Assembly: GCF_006874625.1 (NCBI RefSeq)
Contig: NZ_CP030034.1
Coordinates: forward strand, 1,302,001 to 1,366,000
From: Bdellovibrio sp. NC01
GTDB lineage: Bacteria > Bdellovibrionota > Bdellovibrionia > Bdellovibrionales > Bdellovibrionaceae
Length of the DNA stretch: 64,000 bases
Reading direction: 5' to 3'
Shown here: one piece after another, positions 1 through 8,992 of the stretch
How the letters are laid out: each line of letters begins with the position of its first letter
Position numbering within the stretch: the stretch's first letter is position 1
The notes under the pieces: generated by a model
Told to the model about the DNA's origin: nothing
Databases searched by the model: none
What the model saw: only the letters and a program-made list of their open reading frames with translations
Position numbers and translations under genes: made by a program

Positions 1-543
1 AGGCTGATAGTTATCAACGATCGACCATGTGGACCCGTTGTTGGTGCTGCGATAAATAGCGGTCCATTCCCAGCCGCCTGCTGAGTCAATATACGTGCTA
101 CCAAATAACATCGTGCCGTTGGCTAACTTAGTTCCAGCCTCGGGATAGTTTTGATCGCCATAAGTTTGAGGAGTTTCCATAATGAAAGACTCATCAAGGC
201 CGTCAATTTTAATAGGAATATTCTGGGTGCCACCGTCTTCATTAGTTGCAAGAAGCTGCACCGTTCGCGAGTTCAGATTTTTCGGAATAATTAAAGAGTT
301 GGTGTTTGAGTCATAGTATCCATCGGGACTTGAGAAAGTGATGCCTGCAACTTCGGAAGGATTGAACATTGAGGTTAGTGATAGTGATTCACCAGAATAA
401 ATATTAGTTTGGGATGGCACGAGGCTTGGTACCGTCTTGTCGACTTTGGAATTAAGCTCTTCAAGAATATTTGCATCAATCTGACAGGCGGTCAGAAGAG
501 CGGCTGCGATACAGGAAAGTGCGAAGCGCCAAAATTGGTTCAT
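1..543 (-). CDS. Asp-box (BNR-like) lipoprotein, C-terminus outside window
   Basis: Only the first 181 codons are present; the gene runs off the left edge. Translation from the ATG at 543 gives a short hydrophobic signal ending in a lipobox (LLTAC, Cys20), so the product should be a lipid-anchored envelope protein. A beta-rich linker follows. At residues ~168-175 there is an Asp-box-like motif, STNNGSTW, which marks the turn of a beta-propeller blade in BNR/sialidase-fold proteins. More blades would be expected beyond the window. No catalytic residues can be judged from this fragment, so I do not call it a sialidase. Confidence 0.75.
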   Translation of the reverse strand, partial: MNQFWRFALSCIAAALLTACQIDANILEELNSKVDKTVPSLVPSQTNIYSGESLSLTSMFNPSEVAGITFSSPDGYYDSNTNSLIIPKNLNSRTVQLLATNEDGGTQNIPIKIDGLDESFIMETPQTYGDQNYPEAGTKLANGTMLFGSTYIDSAGGWEWTAIYRSTNNGSTWSIVDNYQP

Positions 544-634
544 ACCTCATTATCGGAGTGAACCGCAGTGGTTTGAAACGATCATCCACAAAATTCTTCC
601 AAAGTGTGGCTCGTACGACAGCCATGTCGCGAAG

Positions 635-672
635 TTAAAATAGATCGTTTCGAAATGAACCGATCTATTTTA
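635..672 (-). terminator. Inverted repeat at the 3' end of the deacetylase gene
   Basis: A perfect 12-bp stem (636-647 pairing with 661-672) encloses a 13-nt loop. One arm overlaps the last codons and stop of the deacetylase gene. The outer stem is A/T rich, so transcription leftwards would place U-rich RNA at the stem base. This is a likely intrinsic terminator, but there is no separate T-run after the stem. Confidence 0.55.
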
Positions 673-2281
673 CTTCTTCCGTGCCTAAAGAATACGGACT
701 GCTAGCGATATGAAAATTGAGTTTCAAAAACGGAACGTCAGAATAGGAATTAAAGCTCAACGGCAGGAAGAAATTATTCAAGCCAAGGTCTTTGAGCTTT
801 TTATAATTTTCTGGGATCCCAGCTTCATTTTTCGCATCCAACGATGCAATCATTTTTGCATCTTGAAACTTGCGCAGAGTTTTCGCCAGTTTTGTTTTTG
901 GCGAACTCAAATTGAACTCTTTGATGACATATTTAAATGCATCCGTGTTCACTGAAGAGCGTCTGCCGATGAATCCATAGCTCCAGAATTGTCTAAGTTC
1001 TGAACCTGTTTTCATCGCAAGCTCAATGAGCTTTTCATCTTTCTTTGCATCGATACCGCGAGCATCAAAGAAGATTCCATCGATGTCATTGTAAAGAGCA
1101 AGATCATGAATCAACTGTTTTGTATTCGCAGCGTTTTTCAAATAGTGAAGTGGAATTGTTGCGTAAACTCTGTCAATGCGTGCGCGATTTTGTAGAACGT
1201 GTGCAACGCGGCCAAAGAAATTCGCTTTCACAGGCAATTGCGTTGTTGGGAAGTAAGCCTCACCATGAGCGCTGATAGCTTGGATCAAAGCCAGATTCGG
1301 TCTGACATCTGCGGCCTTATCATTCAACTTACCCAGGTGGGCGTTTGACTCTTCTTCTGAGCCAGCCCAAACAGAATCCAGATCAATCGATACCGCTCGA
1401 ACGGGCGCACCTGAAACGAATGATTTTTTCAAACCTTCTGTGAAGTCAGAAAACGAAAAATGAGTGAGAACCATCGTGCGATTCACCAACGTCATATTGC
1501 TGGCGTTGTTAAGTCCATGTTCGACTGAAAACTGCATTGGCATTCCCAATTCAGTAGCAGCTTGTCGAGAAAGGCCGTTGTAAGTGCCGTAAGGCCAAAC
1601 GATCAGCGGGTAGTTCTTGCCAATATGTTTAGTGATAAGTCTTTCGTTTTCCGCCAAGTCTGTTTTGACTCTGGCGAAAAATTCCTTTTCAGTCTCGTAG
1701 GATTTCGTCTCGTGGTTGTACTTTAAAAATCCTGCAGAAGCTTGTTCATTGCCTTGCGGATTAAAGACATGACCGTGGTGCATGTCGTAAGTATGAGACA
1801 CAACGGCAACCAAGCCTGAGTCTGACATCTCTTTCAACTGCGCCCAGCTCGTCATCGGAGGGTTGACGTCAGCATACCCATAATCCGGAGATTTGCCGTC
1901 TTCAATCCACTTACCAACAACCGCGAAAACCGCTGGGAACTTATAGCGTTTCAAAAGAGGATAAGCTAACTCGTAAAAAGAGGCCAAGCCGTCGTCAAAA
2001 GTGATAAGGACTGCTTTAGGGGGAAGGGTTTTCTTCCCCTTAGAAGCCAAAATAACGTCGTCGATGCTAACGATGTTGTAGTTTTTTTGGAGGTATTCGA
2101 ATTGTTCTTCCAACTGAGTTAGCGTCACACCGTAGGCGTCGCCAGGGTGAGTTTTGCTGATGTCATGATAGCATAAAACATCGAAATCATTAGGGCTTCC
2201 CAGGCTCTTAAGGGGAGTCGAAGCGATAAGCAACGCTACTGCAAAACTAAACGCCTGAGTGAAACCTTTAAACAAATTCAT
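665..2281 (-). CDS. PgaB-like polysaccharide N-deacetylase with C-terminal glycosidase-like domain
   Basis: This 538-aa exported protein has a signal-like N-terminus (residues 1-28). A carbohydrate esterase 4 domain follows: CYHDI (37-41), FDDG (95-98), SHTYDMHH (162-169) and PYG (230-232). The Asp97-His163-His168 spacing matches the metal triad of PgaB. The C-terminal half (about 300-530, with DGIFFDARG) resembles the PgaB glycoside hydrolase-like domain. PgaB removes some acetyl groups from poly-N-acetylglucosamine during export. No pgaA, pgaC or pgaD lies nearby, so the substrate could be another N-acetylated glycan, self-made or from prey. The divergent neighbour is a surface acyltransferase. 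Confidence 0.85.
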   Translation of the reverse strand: MNLFKGFTQAFSFAVALLIASTPLKSLGSPNDFDVLCYHDISKTHPGDAYGVTLTQLEEQFEYLQKNYNIVSIDDVILASKGKKTLPPKAVLITFDDGLASFYELAYPLLKRYKFPAVFAVVGKWIEDGKSPDYGYADVNPPMTSWAQLKEMSDSGLVAVVSHTYDMHHGHVFNPQGNEQASAGFLKYNHETKSYETEKEFFARVKTDLAENERLITKHIGKNYPLIVWPYGTYNGLSRQAATELGMPMQFSVEHGLNNASNMTLVNRTMVLTHFSFSDFTEGLKKSFVSGAPVRAVSIDLDSVWAGSEEESNAHLGKLNDKAADVRPNLALIQAISAHGEAYFPTTQLPVKANFFGRVAHVLQNRARIDRVYATIPLHYLKNAANTKQLIHDLALYNDIDGIFFDARGIDAKKDEKLIELAMKTGSELRQFWSYGFIGRRSSVNTDAFKYVIKEFNLSSPKTKLAKTLRKFQDAKMIASLDAKNEAGIPENYKKLKDLGLNNFFLPLSFNSYSDVPFLKLNFHIASSPYSLGTEEVK

Positions 2282-2474
2282 ATATCCTACGATTCATGCA
2301 TTGAATTGAAACTGACTCTTCATAGTAGACTGTCCAATTCAGGTCAAGAAAGACCCCTTATTATTCGGAATTTCTGAGAGCTTTTATAGGGTTTTTAATA
2401 ACCTCAAAATTCAATTCTTACTTTAGTGAATATGGACTATAACAGAGTCAGATTAATCCTTAAGGTTTTTTTAA

Positions 2475-4442
2475 ATGAGTAAACTACGTTTTATCCCAGA
2501 AGTAGAAGGCTTGAGAGGCATTGCTGTCCTTTCGGTCCTGTTATTCCACTTAAATAAAAGCTTCTTACCCGGTGGCTATCTTGGCGTAGACATCTTCTTT
2601 GTGATCTCAGGATTTCTGATTACTAGCATTTCTCTTTCCGAGTTCGCGGCGACGGGATCTATCTCAATTTCCGAGTTTTATCGTAAAAGAATCAAACGTA
2701 TCCTGCCATTGTTCTGCTTGGTCGTTTTGGTGACTTTGACGGCGGGTTACTTGCTGTTTTTGCCAGACTATCTTTTGCTTTTGGGTCGCAGTATCGCAGC
2801 GTCGCTCACGTTTACTTCGAATTTCTTTTTTAGCCAAAGCCTGGACTATTTCGCCAATAACTCGAACGAATATCCACTGCTGCACACGTGGTCGCTTTCG
2901 ATTGAAGAACAGTTTTATTTTATCTGGCCCTTGGTGCTTATCTTTACTCTGCGCAAATTTGATCTGAAGAATATTTTGAAAGGTCTTATTGTTGGCATTC
3001 TTGCAAGTCTGATCTTTGCCGATGTTTTGCGTCTGCTGGATGCCTCTTCGTCGGGTATCTACTTCAATTCCATTCCGCGTTTTGGGGAAATCGCCATCGG
3101 TGCGGGGCTAGCGATTCTGTTTAAACTGACGGATGCAGATTGGAACAGACAATATCACCGCCGTGCGAGCATTGCCGGCCTTGTGTTGCTTGCAGTGTCG
3201 TTTGTGGTTATCAACGATAACTTCTGGTTCCCAGGTTTGTTGTGCTTGATTCCTTGTGGTGGTGCAGCCTTGGTTATCTGGGGAAGCCGCTCTCAAGAAG
3301 GGCATGCGGGTTCACGCTTTTTAAATAATAAGTACTTAAGAAAAGTGGGCGACTTTTCGTACTCGTTGTATCTGTGGCATTGGCCGGTATTGGCTTTCAC
3401 AAGATACTTGACGGGTGCTTATGATATTCCAGTGCATTTGTTAGCTATCGATCTTGTTTTGATGTTTGGTTTGTCCTACATCACAAGATACTTTTTCGAA
3501 AACAAGTTTATTGCGCTTAAGTGGAACTTCGCAAAGTCCTTCGCAATTCTTTTGTTGTTGCCGTTTGGTGCCTTTTGGCTGGCGACTTCGTCGATTGAAA
3601 AGTACGAAGGCATGCCGCAAAGAATTTCTAACGTTCAGCAATTTGAAACTGAAACTTCGTTCATTGACGATAAATACTGCCACAACCTAGAAAATGACGA
3701 CTGCGAGTTTGGTAATTTGAAGTCGAAAAGACGCGTTTATCTGATCGGCGATTCCAACGCGGGACATTTCACGCCATTCATCGTTTCGGCGCTAGGCAAG
3801 TCCTATCATATCGAAGCGAAAACAGTTGATACATGTCCACCACTTTTGAGTCTGACAAGCACGACAAAAACCGATATCAAAAATGTTTCCAATGCGCATT
3901 GTTTGGCTCTTTTGGATCAATTCAAAGAAGATCTTGAAGACCAAGATATCATTGTGCTTGCGGCAAATTGGGGAAATTATTTTTCTAGCTTCAAAGATTT
4001 TGAACAGGACTTCAGAAAAACTTTGCAGCTGTTAGCAGGTCACAAAGTCCTGGTGATCGGCCGTATTCCGGGAGTGGAAAGTGCGCAGTACAATCAATAT
4101 TTGCGCGAAACATACAGTCCTCTATATCAAAAATTTGAATTGAAGAGTCACGTTAGTCATGTGGATTTGCACAATGTCTTGAAACCGCAAACGGGTAGCA
4201 ATGCCAAAGTGAAAACGATTGTTTCCGAATTTAGCTATGTCAAATTTTTGGATCCGTTAGAGATCAATTCGGACTTCTGGAAAACAGCACCGTTTTCTAG
4301 CGAACACATTCTGGTGTATAAAGATGGCGGGCACTTGAACCAGTACGGTTCGGATCTATGGGGAAAATTATCTTCAGCGAAAGTCCAACATATCTTCAAA
4401 GAGCTTTCGAAGATCAAAAGCAACAACGAATCTATCAACTAG
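2475..4442 (+). CDS. OafA/YrhL-type acyltransferase with C-terminal SGNH domain
   Basis: The 655-aa integral membrane protein opens with the classic acyltransferase-3 signature (PEVEGLRGIAVLSVLLFH, then GVDIFFVISGFLIT) and continues through about ten membrane segments to residue ~375. The periplasmic tail is an SGNH hydrolase-like domain with GDSN (Ser427) and a C-terminal DGGH (Asp617, His620), so its catalytic residues look intact. Proteins of this build O-acetylate LPS O-antigen, peptidoglycan or exopolysaccharide: the membrane part moves the acyl group across and the SGNH part transfers it. The gene diverges from the deacetylase and ends at a strong terminator. Confidence 0.9.
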   Translation: MSKLRFIPEVEGLRGIAVLSVLLFHLNKSFLPGGYLGVDIFFVISGFLITSISLSEFAATGSISISEFYRKRIKRILPLFCLVVLVTLTAGYLLFLPDYLLLLGRSIAASLTFTSNFFFSQSLDYFANNSNEYPLLHTWSLSIEEQFYFIWPLVLIFTLRKFDLKNILKGLIVGILASLIFADVLRLLDASSSGIYFNSIPRFGEIAIGAGLAILFKLTDADWNRQYHRRASIAGLVLLAVSFVVINDNFWFPGLLCLIPCGGAALVIWGSRSQEGHAGSRFLNNKYLRKVGDFSYSLYLWHWPVLAFTRYLTGAYDIPVHLLAIDLVLMFGLSYITRYFFENKFIALKWNFAKSFAILLLLPFGAFWLATSSIEKYEGMPQRISNVQQFETETSFIDDKYCHNLENDDCEFGNLKSKRRVYLIGDSNAGHFTPFIVSALGKSYHIEAKTVDTCPPLLSLTSTTKTDIKNVSNAHCLALLDQFKEDLEDQDIIVLAANWGNYFSSFKDFEQDFRKTLQLLAGHKVLVIGRIPGVESAQYNQYLRETYSPLYQKFELKSHVSHVDLHNVLKPQTGSNAKVKTIVSEFSYVKFLDPLEINSDFWKTAPFSSEHILVYKDGGHLNQYGSDLWGKLSSAKVQHIFKELSKIKSNNESIN

Positions 4443-4451
4443 TTTCTAGAA

Positions 4452-4492
4452 TAAAAAAAAGCCCTGAGTTCATCAGGGCTTTTTTATTATTA
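4452..4492. terminator. Bidirectional intrinsic terminator
   Basis: A perfect 8-bp stem (AGCCCTGA/TCAGGGCT) with a 5-nt loop is flanked by an A-run on the left and a T-run on the right. It sits between the convergent acyltransferase and protease genes and should stop transcription in both directions. Confidence 0.9.
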
Positions 4493-5395
4493 AAAACTAG
4501 CAGCCGTATCTTTGATCCAAGTCAGATAACTTAAAATATTTGTATAGACGATATCTTTGTTACAGCCCAAACCGCTGCGGCTTGTGGCGCCGAAGAGTTG
4601 GTATTGATCGCCCACTTTAAGGTAAGCGGGACCACCTGAATCACCCGAACAAGCCGCGTGACCGTGAGCCTCATCCAAAATCACTTCCGAATCGTTTGCG
4701 ATGTCAGTGATCTGAACTTGAGTCGCCTTCAAAACCGCAGGACCATCAAGTTCTTCTTTGATACAACGTTTCGCTTTTTTCGCGTCTTGGGAATCACAGA
4801 ACACTTCATGCTGATCGATCAACTTTTGCAGGCCCGGAGTTTTTGGACTGACCGGAACAACTTTGTCAGAACTGACGCCGTAACCAGCAAGCATCGCCGT
4901 TGCACCCACTTTGATCAGACTTGCATCTTGAAGCAGAGTGGCCGGAACATAACCCGCAGGAGTTGTGCCTTCATATTTCATTAAGCCGATGTCGTTACCT
5001 GGCTGAGAAGGTTGAACTTCTGTCGTCCATTTCTCATGAGCTTTTAACGCAGTGACACGTCTTACCTGAGGAGAAGTCGGGAAGTCTTTCCCTGAATTCA
5101 GCAAAGTTTCCATATCAGGAGCGAAAACGATGAACACGCCATCCGCTTTTTCACCGATACAGTGGGCCGCTGTCACAACCAGGTTGTTAGGAAGTAAGGA
5201 ACCCGTACACGTAAAGCCTTCGTTATCATCGTAGATACCAACGATGCTTTTCGAAACCGGAGAAGATGCTGGAACCAGAACTCCGCCAATAATACCGCTG
5301 GTGTGAGTGTTATCGTTTTCGATGTTTTGTTTTGAAGAGCCGCAACCCATAAGAAGTGCGGTAGCTAGTACGATGGAGATTCCTGAAATTTTCAA
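4490..5395 (-). CDS. Trypsin-like (S1) serine protease, lipoprotein
   Basis: This 301-aa protein has a type II signal sequence (ALLMGC, Cys18). A chymotrypsin-fold domain follows with an IIGG start at residues 36-39, matching the IVGG end of trypsin zymogens. The triad is complete: TAAHC (His78), NDIGL (Asp135) and GDSGGP (Ser253). Cysteine pairs are placed as in secreted S1 proteases. The ~17 residues between the lipid-bound Cys and IIGG could serve as a short propeptide; cutting there would release the protease from the membrane. Its role is inferred to be breakdown of prey or surface proteins. No inhibitor gene is adjacent. Confidence 0.92.
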   Translation of the reverse strand: MKISGISIVLATALLMGCGSSKQNIENDNTHTSGIIGGVLVPASSPVSKSIVGIYDDNEGFTCTGSLLPNNLVVTAAHCIGEKADGVFIVFAPDMETLLNSGKDFPTSPQVRRVTALKAHEKWTTEVQPSQPGNDIGLMKYEGTTPAGYVPATLLQDASLIKVGATAMLAGYGVSSDKVVPVSPKTPGLQKLIDQHEVFCDSQDAKKAKRCIKEELDGPAVLKATQVQITDIANDSEVILDEAHGHAACSGDSGGPAYLKVGDQYQLFGATSRSGLGCNKDIVYTNILSYLTWIKDTAASF

Positions 5396-5584
5396 CTCTG
5401 TGCCCTCGATTTTTAAAAAGTGAAGGTCCTTTTATAGAAAAAATCCGGCAATTCAAGAAAAATTATCAAAAGTTAATACATTTTTTTGGCCTGGAAACGG
5501 TGACCACAACTCTTGATTTACATTAAGGCTTACTTGAGGAATAAAGGAGCCCAGCGTTCATTCCCCAATTTGATAGGATAATAA

Positions 5585-6001
5585 ATGAAAAACAAAAAAT
5601 GGTTCGCCGTTAAAACTTTATATGTAACTCGTGCAGTAGGACGTTCTAAAGCGAAGGCAGCATTCGCTGAATTGTTAGAAGAGCGCGTAGTTCTTTTCCA
5701 AGCGGCGACTCCGGTAGCGGCAGTTAAAATGGCTGAAAAAGACGCTAAAGAGTACAGCAAGTACACGTACAAAAACTTCGACGATCAAGCTGTTCAAACT
5801 GAGTACCTAAATGCTTGTGACGTTTTCGAACTTTACGAAACTCTTGAAAGCGGCGTCGAGCTATTTGCTTCGACAGAAGTTTTGACTAAAAAGGTTTCAA
5901 AAAACGATTTGATCGCACGTCGTATGGGCAAAATGGAAACGAACGGCACTATTAAATTGCGCAAGAAATTCTTGAGCAAAGAATTGGGCGCGTTCCTTTA
6001 G
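5585..6001 (+). CDS. DUF4288-like small protein
   Basis: This is a 138-aa protein without a signal peptide. The opening KKWFAVKTLYVT, the following ERVVLFQA and the later pattern of aromatic residues resemble DUF4288, a small alpha/beta family of unknown function. The C-terminal ~40 residues are basic (KVSKNDLIARRMGKM) and end in GAFL. The start follows GATAGGATAATAA, a plausible ribosome site. It stands alone, convergent with the next gene, so context gives no role. The family assignment is by eye. Confidence 0.6.
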   Translation: MKNKKWFAVKTLYVTRAVGRSKAKAAFAELLEERVVLFQAATPVAAVKMAEKDAKEYSKYTYKNFDDQAVQTEYLNACDVFELYETLESGVELFASTEVLTKKVSKNDLIARRMGKMETNGTIKLRKKFLSKELGAFL

Positions 6002-6018
6002 TCTTTTAAATGCAAAGA

Positions 6019-6055
6019 TCGCGGGCAGTCATTTCGAATGATCGGCCCGCGTTTA
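6019..6055. terminator. Long GC-rich hairpin between convergent genes
   Basis: An outer stem GCGGGC (6021-6026) pairs with GCCCGC (6045-6050), and the inner TCATT/AATGA also pairs, giving a long interrupted hairpin. The T-tract after it is short (GTTTACT), so termination is likely but may be inefficient. Confidence 0.5.
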
Positions 6056-6065
6056 CTAGAACGAA

Positions 6066-6512
6066 TTAGAATTTGCAGCCCTGAACGATTTCATTTTTTT
6101 CGATCAATGAGCAACGGAACTTCTCGCGGATGATGATGCCGTTCTTATAGACCTCGAGTGTCTTTTTATAGCCGGAAATAAAATCATAGTCTCCGCAGGC
6201 CGAGCCACCTGGGCGTTTGCCACTATCGCTCAATTGATAGATCACAGCGCCGCCACTTTCAATGCGCGTGCTGCCGTCAAGATGCGCGACAGGTGTGAAA
6301 TAAGAGACCGAATTGATTTGGATCGAAGAGTCTCCATAAGGAGAAAGCTCAATTGAACAAGCCGTTCCCGATTCATGTTGTGTATCTGTGCCGTTGTAAG
6401 TGGAAACGAAGGTCCCTTGTTTGCCCATCAGTTTAGAGATCTCTACTGGCACCTTTGCAAAAGCAGAGCTGCAAATGACTGACAACGAAACGACTAAAAA
6501 AGCATTCTTCAT
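6066..6512 (-). CDS. Small exported protein of unknown function
   Basis: I chose the ATG at 6512. It follows GGAG on the minus strand and gives a clean signal peptide (MKNAFLVVSLSVICSSAFA) and a 148-aa product; a longer reading starting at 6689 would bury that signal inside the protein. The mature part is beta-rich and has four cysteines (TACSIEL, SACGDYD, FRCSL and QGCKF), probably forming two disulphides in the periplasm. I do not recognise the family. Confidence 0.7.
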   Translation of the reverse strand: MKNAFLVVSLSVICSSAFAKVPVEISKLMGKQGTFVSTYNGTDTQHESGTACSIELSPYGDSSIQINSVSYFTPVAHLDGSTRIESGGAVIYQLSDSGKRPGGSACGDYDFISGYKKTLEVYKNGIIIREKFRCSLIEKNEIVQGCKF

Positions 6513-6776
6513 AAATTCTCCATTGTTAATGTTTTGATCGTTCACAAAGTTTTGGCCTGCAGCTGTGTCTGATGCGATAAGCATTCCTCTTCGAAATGGA
6601 CTTAAATTTTTTAGGAAGCTGTGGCTATTGTCTAAGCCACGCTGGACTGACAACATTTGTCTCACGCCATGGATGGCGCGTGTTTGCACAAATGCATTCG
6701 CACCTGGTCTTGTTTGTCGCGCTTGAAGCGAAAGATAATTGCAGTAGTAGTGGATTACTCAACAAGGGAGTCTGTC

Positions 6777-7043
6777 ATGAAATTCGTTTTTAAAAACTCA
6801 CTGCTAAAAGCGATGATTTTAAGTTTAGTAGGCTCTTCGTTTTTAGGTCCTGCTGTATATGCGACGCAAAGAAGTAAGGTTCGTCAGGAGTCTCGCGATA
6901 CCAGACAGACGGGACGGGATGACGCGCGAACTGCTAAGCAAGAATGTCGCTCTGCTGATGATAAAAGCAATGCGGCTTGCCGCCGGGATAAGCGCCAATC
7001 AAAGGGTGAAAACCGTGAAGAGGCTCGCGATATAAAGTATTAA
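6777..7043 (+). CDS. Small exported basic, highly charged protein
   Basis: This 88-aa protein starts at an ATG preceded by AAGGGAG. A signal peptide (KAMILSLVGSSFLGPAVYA) is followed by a mature part that is almost entirely Arg, Lys, Asp, Glu, Gln and Ser, with only two cysteines (QECRS, AACRR). The sequence suggests a long, extended or disordered periplasmic peptide. Function is unknown. Confidence 0.65.
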   Translation: MKFVFKNSLLKAMILSLVGSSFLGPAVYATQRSKVRQESRDTRQTGRDDARTAKQECRSADDKSNAACRRDKRQSKGENREEARDIKY

Positions 7044-7111
7044 TTTCGAGCGCGAGTGGAATAGTCACATTGGGCTGTACCAAATATGGGTAATGCGGTA
7101 AGCATTGGCCA

Positions 7112-7720
7112 ATGAACCAGCCCTTTTCTCGAAAACGCAAAACCATCAATCCTTGCCCGACGTGTTTCTTACATCGTCAGCGTTGCATTTGTGATTCAAT
7201 TCCCAAGCTGGATTTAAAGACGCGTTTGAGTTTAATTATTCATGCAAAAGAAATGAAGCGTACGACGAATACGGGGCGCTTGGCTTTGCAGGCGCTAACG
7301 AATTCGCAAATGATTGTCCGCGGCAGTACGACGGAACGAGTGGATTTAAGTTCATTATTAGATCCAAACTATGAAACGTATGTCCTGTTTCCCTCGGATG
7401 ACGCCCTAAATTTGGAAGATCTTCAGCCGCAAAAGCCGGTTCAGCTGATTGTCAGTGATGGTAATTGGCGCCAAGCTAGCAAACTCAATACTCGCCATCC
7501 AGAGCTTGGCCATTTGCCACGCGTGAAGATTGGTGCTGCCAATACGGCAAAGTATCATCTCCGTAAAGAACATTTCAGTGAAGGACTATCGACCCTCGAG
7601 GCTATTGCTTTGGCCTTTCGAATCGTTGAAGGGGAGGCTGTCGGTGATAGTTTATTGGCGTTGTATCACAAAAAACTGACGGCGACGCTTGAAGGCCGTG
7701 GCGTAAATTTAGAAAAATAG
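7112..7720 (+). CDS. DTW-domain tRNA-uridine aminocarboxypropyltransferase
   Basis: This 202-aa protein belongs to the DTW family (E. coli TapT/YfiP group), which uses S-adenosylmethionine to place a 3-amino-3-carboxypropyl group on tRNA uridine. An N-terminal zinc-binding motif (CPTCFLHRQRCIC, residues 14-26) is followed by the family's NTGRLA segment. The signature near residue 115 reads VSDGNWRQA, with Asn where many members have Thr. The C-terminal LSTLEAIA motif is also typical. It may be translated together with the next gene, 30 bp downstream. Confidence 0.85.
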   Translation: MNQPFSRKRKTINPCPTCFLHRQRCICDSIPKLDLKTRLSLIIHAKEMKRTTNTGRLALQALTNSQMIVRGSTTERVDLSSLLDPNYETYVLFPSDDALNLEDLQPQKPVQLIVSDGNWRQASKLNTRHPELGHLPRVKIGAANTAKYHLRKEHFSEGLSTLEAIALAFRIVEGEAVGDSLLALYHKKLTATLEGRGVNLEK

Positions 7721-7750
7721 TTAAGCTTAGTGCAGAATAAAGGAACCACC

Positions 7751-8230
7751 ATGAAGCTCGCCGATATCGTTAGCGTTATTGCAAAAGAACTTGGGACATC
7801 TGACATCAAAGAAATTAATAAGCTTTTAAAAGCAGAGCCTGCTGTGAAGTTTCGCATCACAAGTAAAGCATTGGCGCACTTTGGCTTTACCGGTCACATT
7901 AAAAGTATTTCTGAAGAAGGCATCAAAGTCTTCATGGCCAATAAAGTATCCTTAATTCGTTTGGCAGAGATTGAAACTTTCGAAAAAGCCAAGCCCCGCG
8001 AAGAGCGCCCGGTCAGAACCGGGAAACCGGCAGAGAAAGTCGTTTCAACAAAGCCTGCTTTAAAAAACAAAAAAGCCGCCGCAAAACTTGAAGACGATAT
8101 CGATGATGAGGACGACGACGAAGCCGAAGGATTCGATGACGACGACGTCGAAGAAAACTTCCGCGCTAAAAAGAAGAACAAAGCAAAAAGCGTCGGCAAA
8201 AGCGGCAGTAAATTTATTCCTAAGAAATAG
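7751..8230 (+). CDS. Small protein with acidic run and lysine-rich tail
   Basis: The start is the ATG at 7751, behind AAAGGAACC; an upstream in-frame start at 7730 lacks a ribosome site. The 159-aa product has a compact N-terminal domain of about 80 residues (MKLADIVSVIAKELGTSD onwards). A low-complexity part follows: a basic stretch, an Asp/Glu run (EDDIDDEDDDEAEGFDDDD) and a Lys-rich end (AKKKNKAKS). The charge pattern suggests nucleic-acid or ribosome contact, as in other tail-bearing bacterial proteins, but I recognise no family. Confidence 0.65.
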   Translation: MKLADIVSVIAKELGTSDIKEINKLLKAEPAVKFRITSKALAHFGFTGHIKSISEEGIKVFMANKVSLIRLAEIETFEKAKPREERPVRTGKPAEKVVSTKPALKNKKAAAKLEDDIDDEDDDEAEGFDDDDVEENFRAKKKNKAKSVGKSGSKFIPKK

Positions 8231-8237
8231 GAGTTTG

Positions 8238-8876
8238 TTACTCTTTGGATTTGTTGCCACCGTTAAACATATCAGAAATCAAGCCACTATCGCCGCGAAC
8301 TTCAGCGGCGATGACTCCAGCAATATGTGCCACGATAAATGCATAAAAGAACCAAGCCGCCGCTTCATGAAGCTCTTGCAGACCATCTTCTAACGTTTCT
8401 GAAAGTTTCAGTGCGTCTTCAAAGTAAAGAGTGATGCCCGATAGCACCATGTACAGGAGCACAATGTAAAACAAGGCATACGCCGTTTTGACAAGGGTGT
8501 AGTGGCTTGCTTTAAACTTTGATGGTCCCGTCAAAGTAGGGATTTCTTTGACTCCCGTTAAGATTTGATTTTTTAAGCTGGTATTTTTATTTCTAACAGC
8601 AACACAAATCCGCCATAGAAGAAGAAAGCTTAATACAAATCCCAGATAATAATGCCAATCCCACATTTGATCGCGAAGTGATTTTGCGATGGTGTTTGCG
8701 ACATTTGCATCTAAGACGTGGTTGGATTTTTCTTGGATGATCTGGCTGTTCGCCCGCCAACTTAGAAATGTTTTTCTAAGTACAACAGTTGCGACCAAGC
8801 CGAAAATCGTAAGTGCGTTCAGCCAATGCCATAAGCGCAAGCTTAACGGTTGATATTGTTTAAAGCTGTACTTCAT
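8238..8876 (-). CDS. Cytochrome b561-family membrane protein
   Basis: The ATG at 8876 is chosen because GGAG lies 5 nt upstream; a GTG two codons earlier overlaps that site. The 212-aa protein has four or five membrane helices. Candidate haem ligands are the histidines in RLWHWLNAL (helix 1), WDWHYYLGF (helix 2) and the final helix (FIVAHIAGV). This is the layout of Ni,Fe-hydrogenase/b561-type quinone-linked cytochromes. About 40 residues between helices 1 and 2 would face the periplasm. No hydrogenase or dehydrogenase partner is encoded nearby. Confidence 0.85.
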   Translation of the reverse strand: MKYSFKQYQPLSLRLWHWLNALTIFGLVATVVLRKTFLSWRANSQIIQEKSNHVLDANVANTIAKSLRDQMWDWHYYLGFVLSFLLLWRICVAVRNKNTSLKNQILTGVKEIPTLTGPSKFKASHYTLVKTAYALFYIVLLYMVLSGITLYFEDALKLSETLEDGLQELHEAAAWFFYAFIVAHIAGVIAAEVRGDSGLISDMFNGGNKSKE

Positions 8877-8992
8877 GAGCACTCCAAGGACGATTGAGTT
8901 TCACTCATAATATATCAACTTTAGTTGCCTGAAAATATGATCTAAATCATGTCCAAAGAAAAAGTCGAATTGTCCGTTGGCTAACGTGGTTC

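Noticed and set aside
6513-6689. Upstream extension of the exported protein gene at 6066
   Set aside because: It would place the signal peptide inside the protein; the ATG at 6512 has its own GGAG site.
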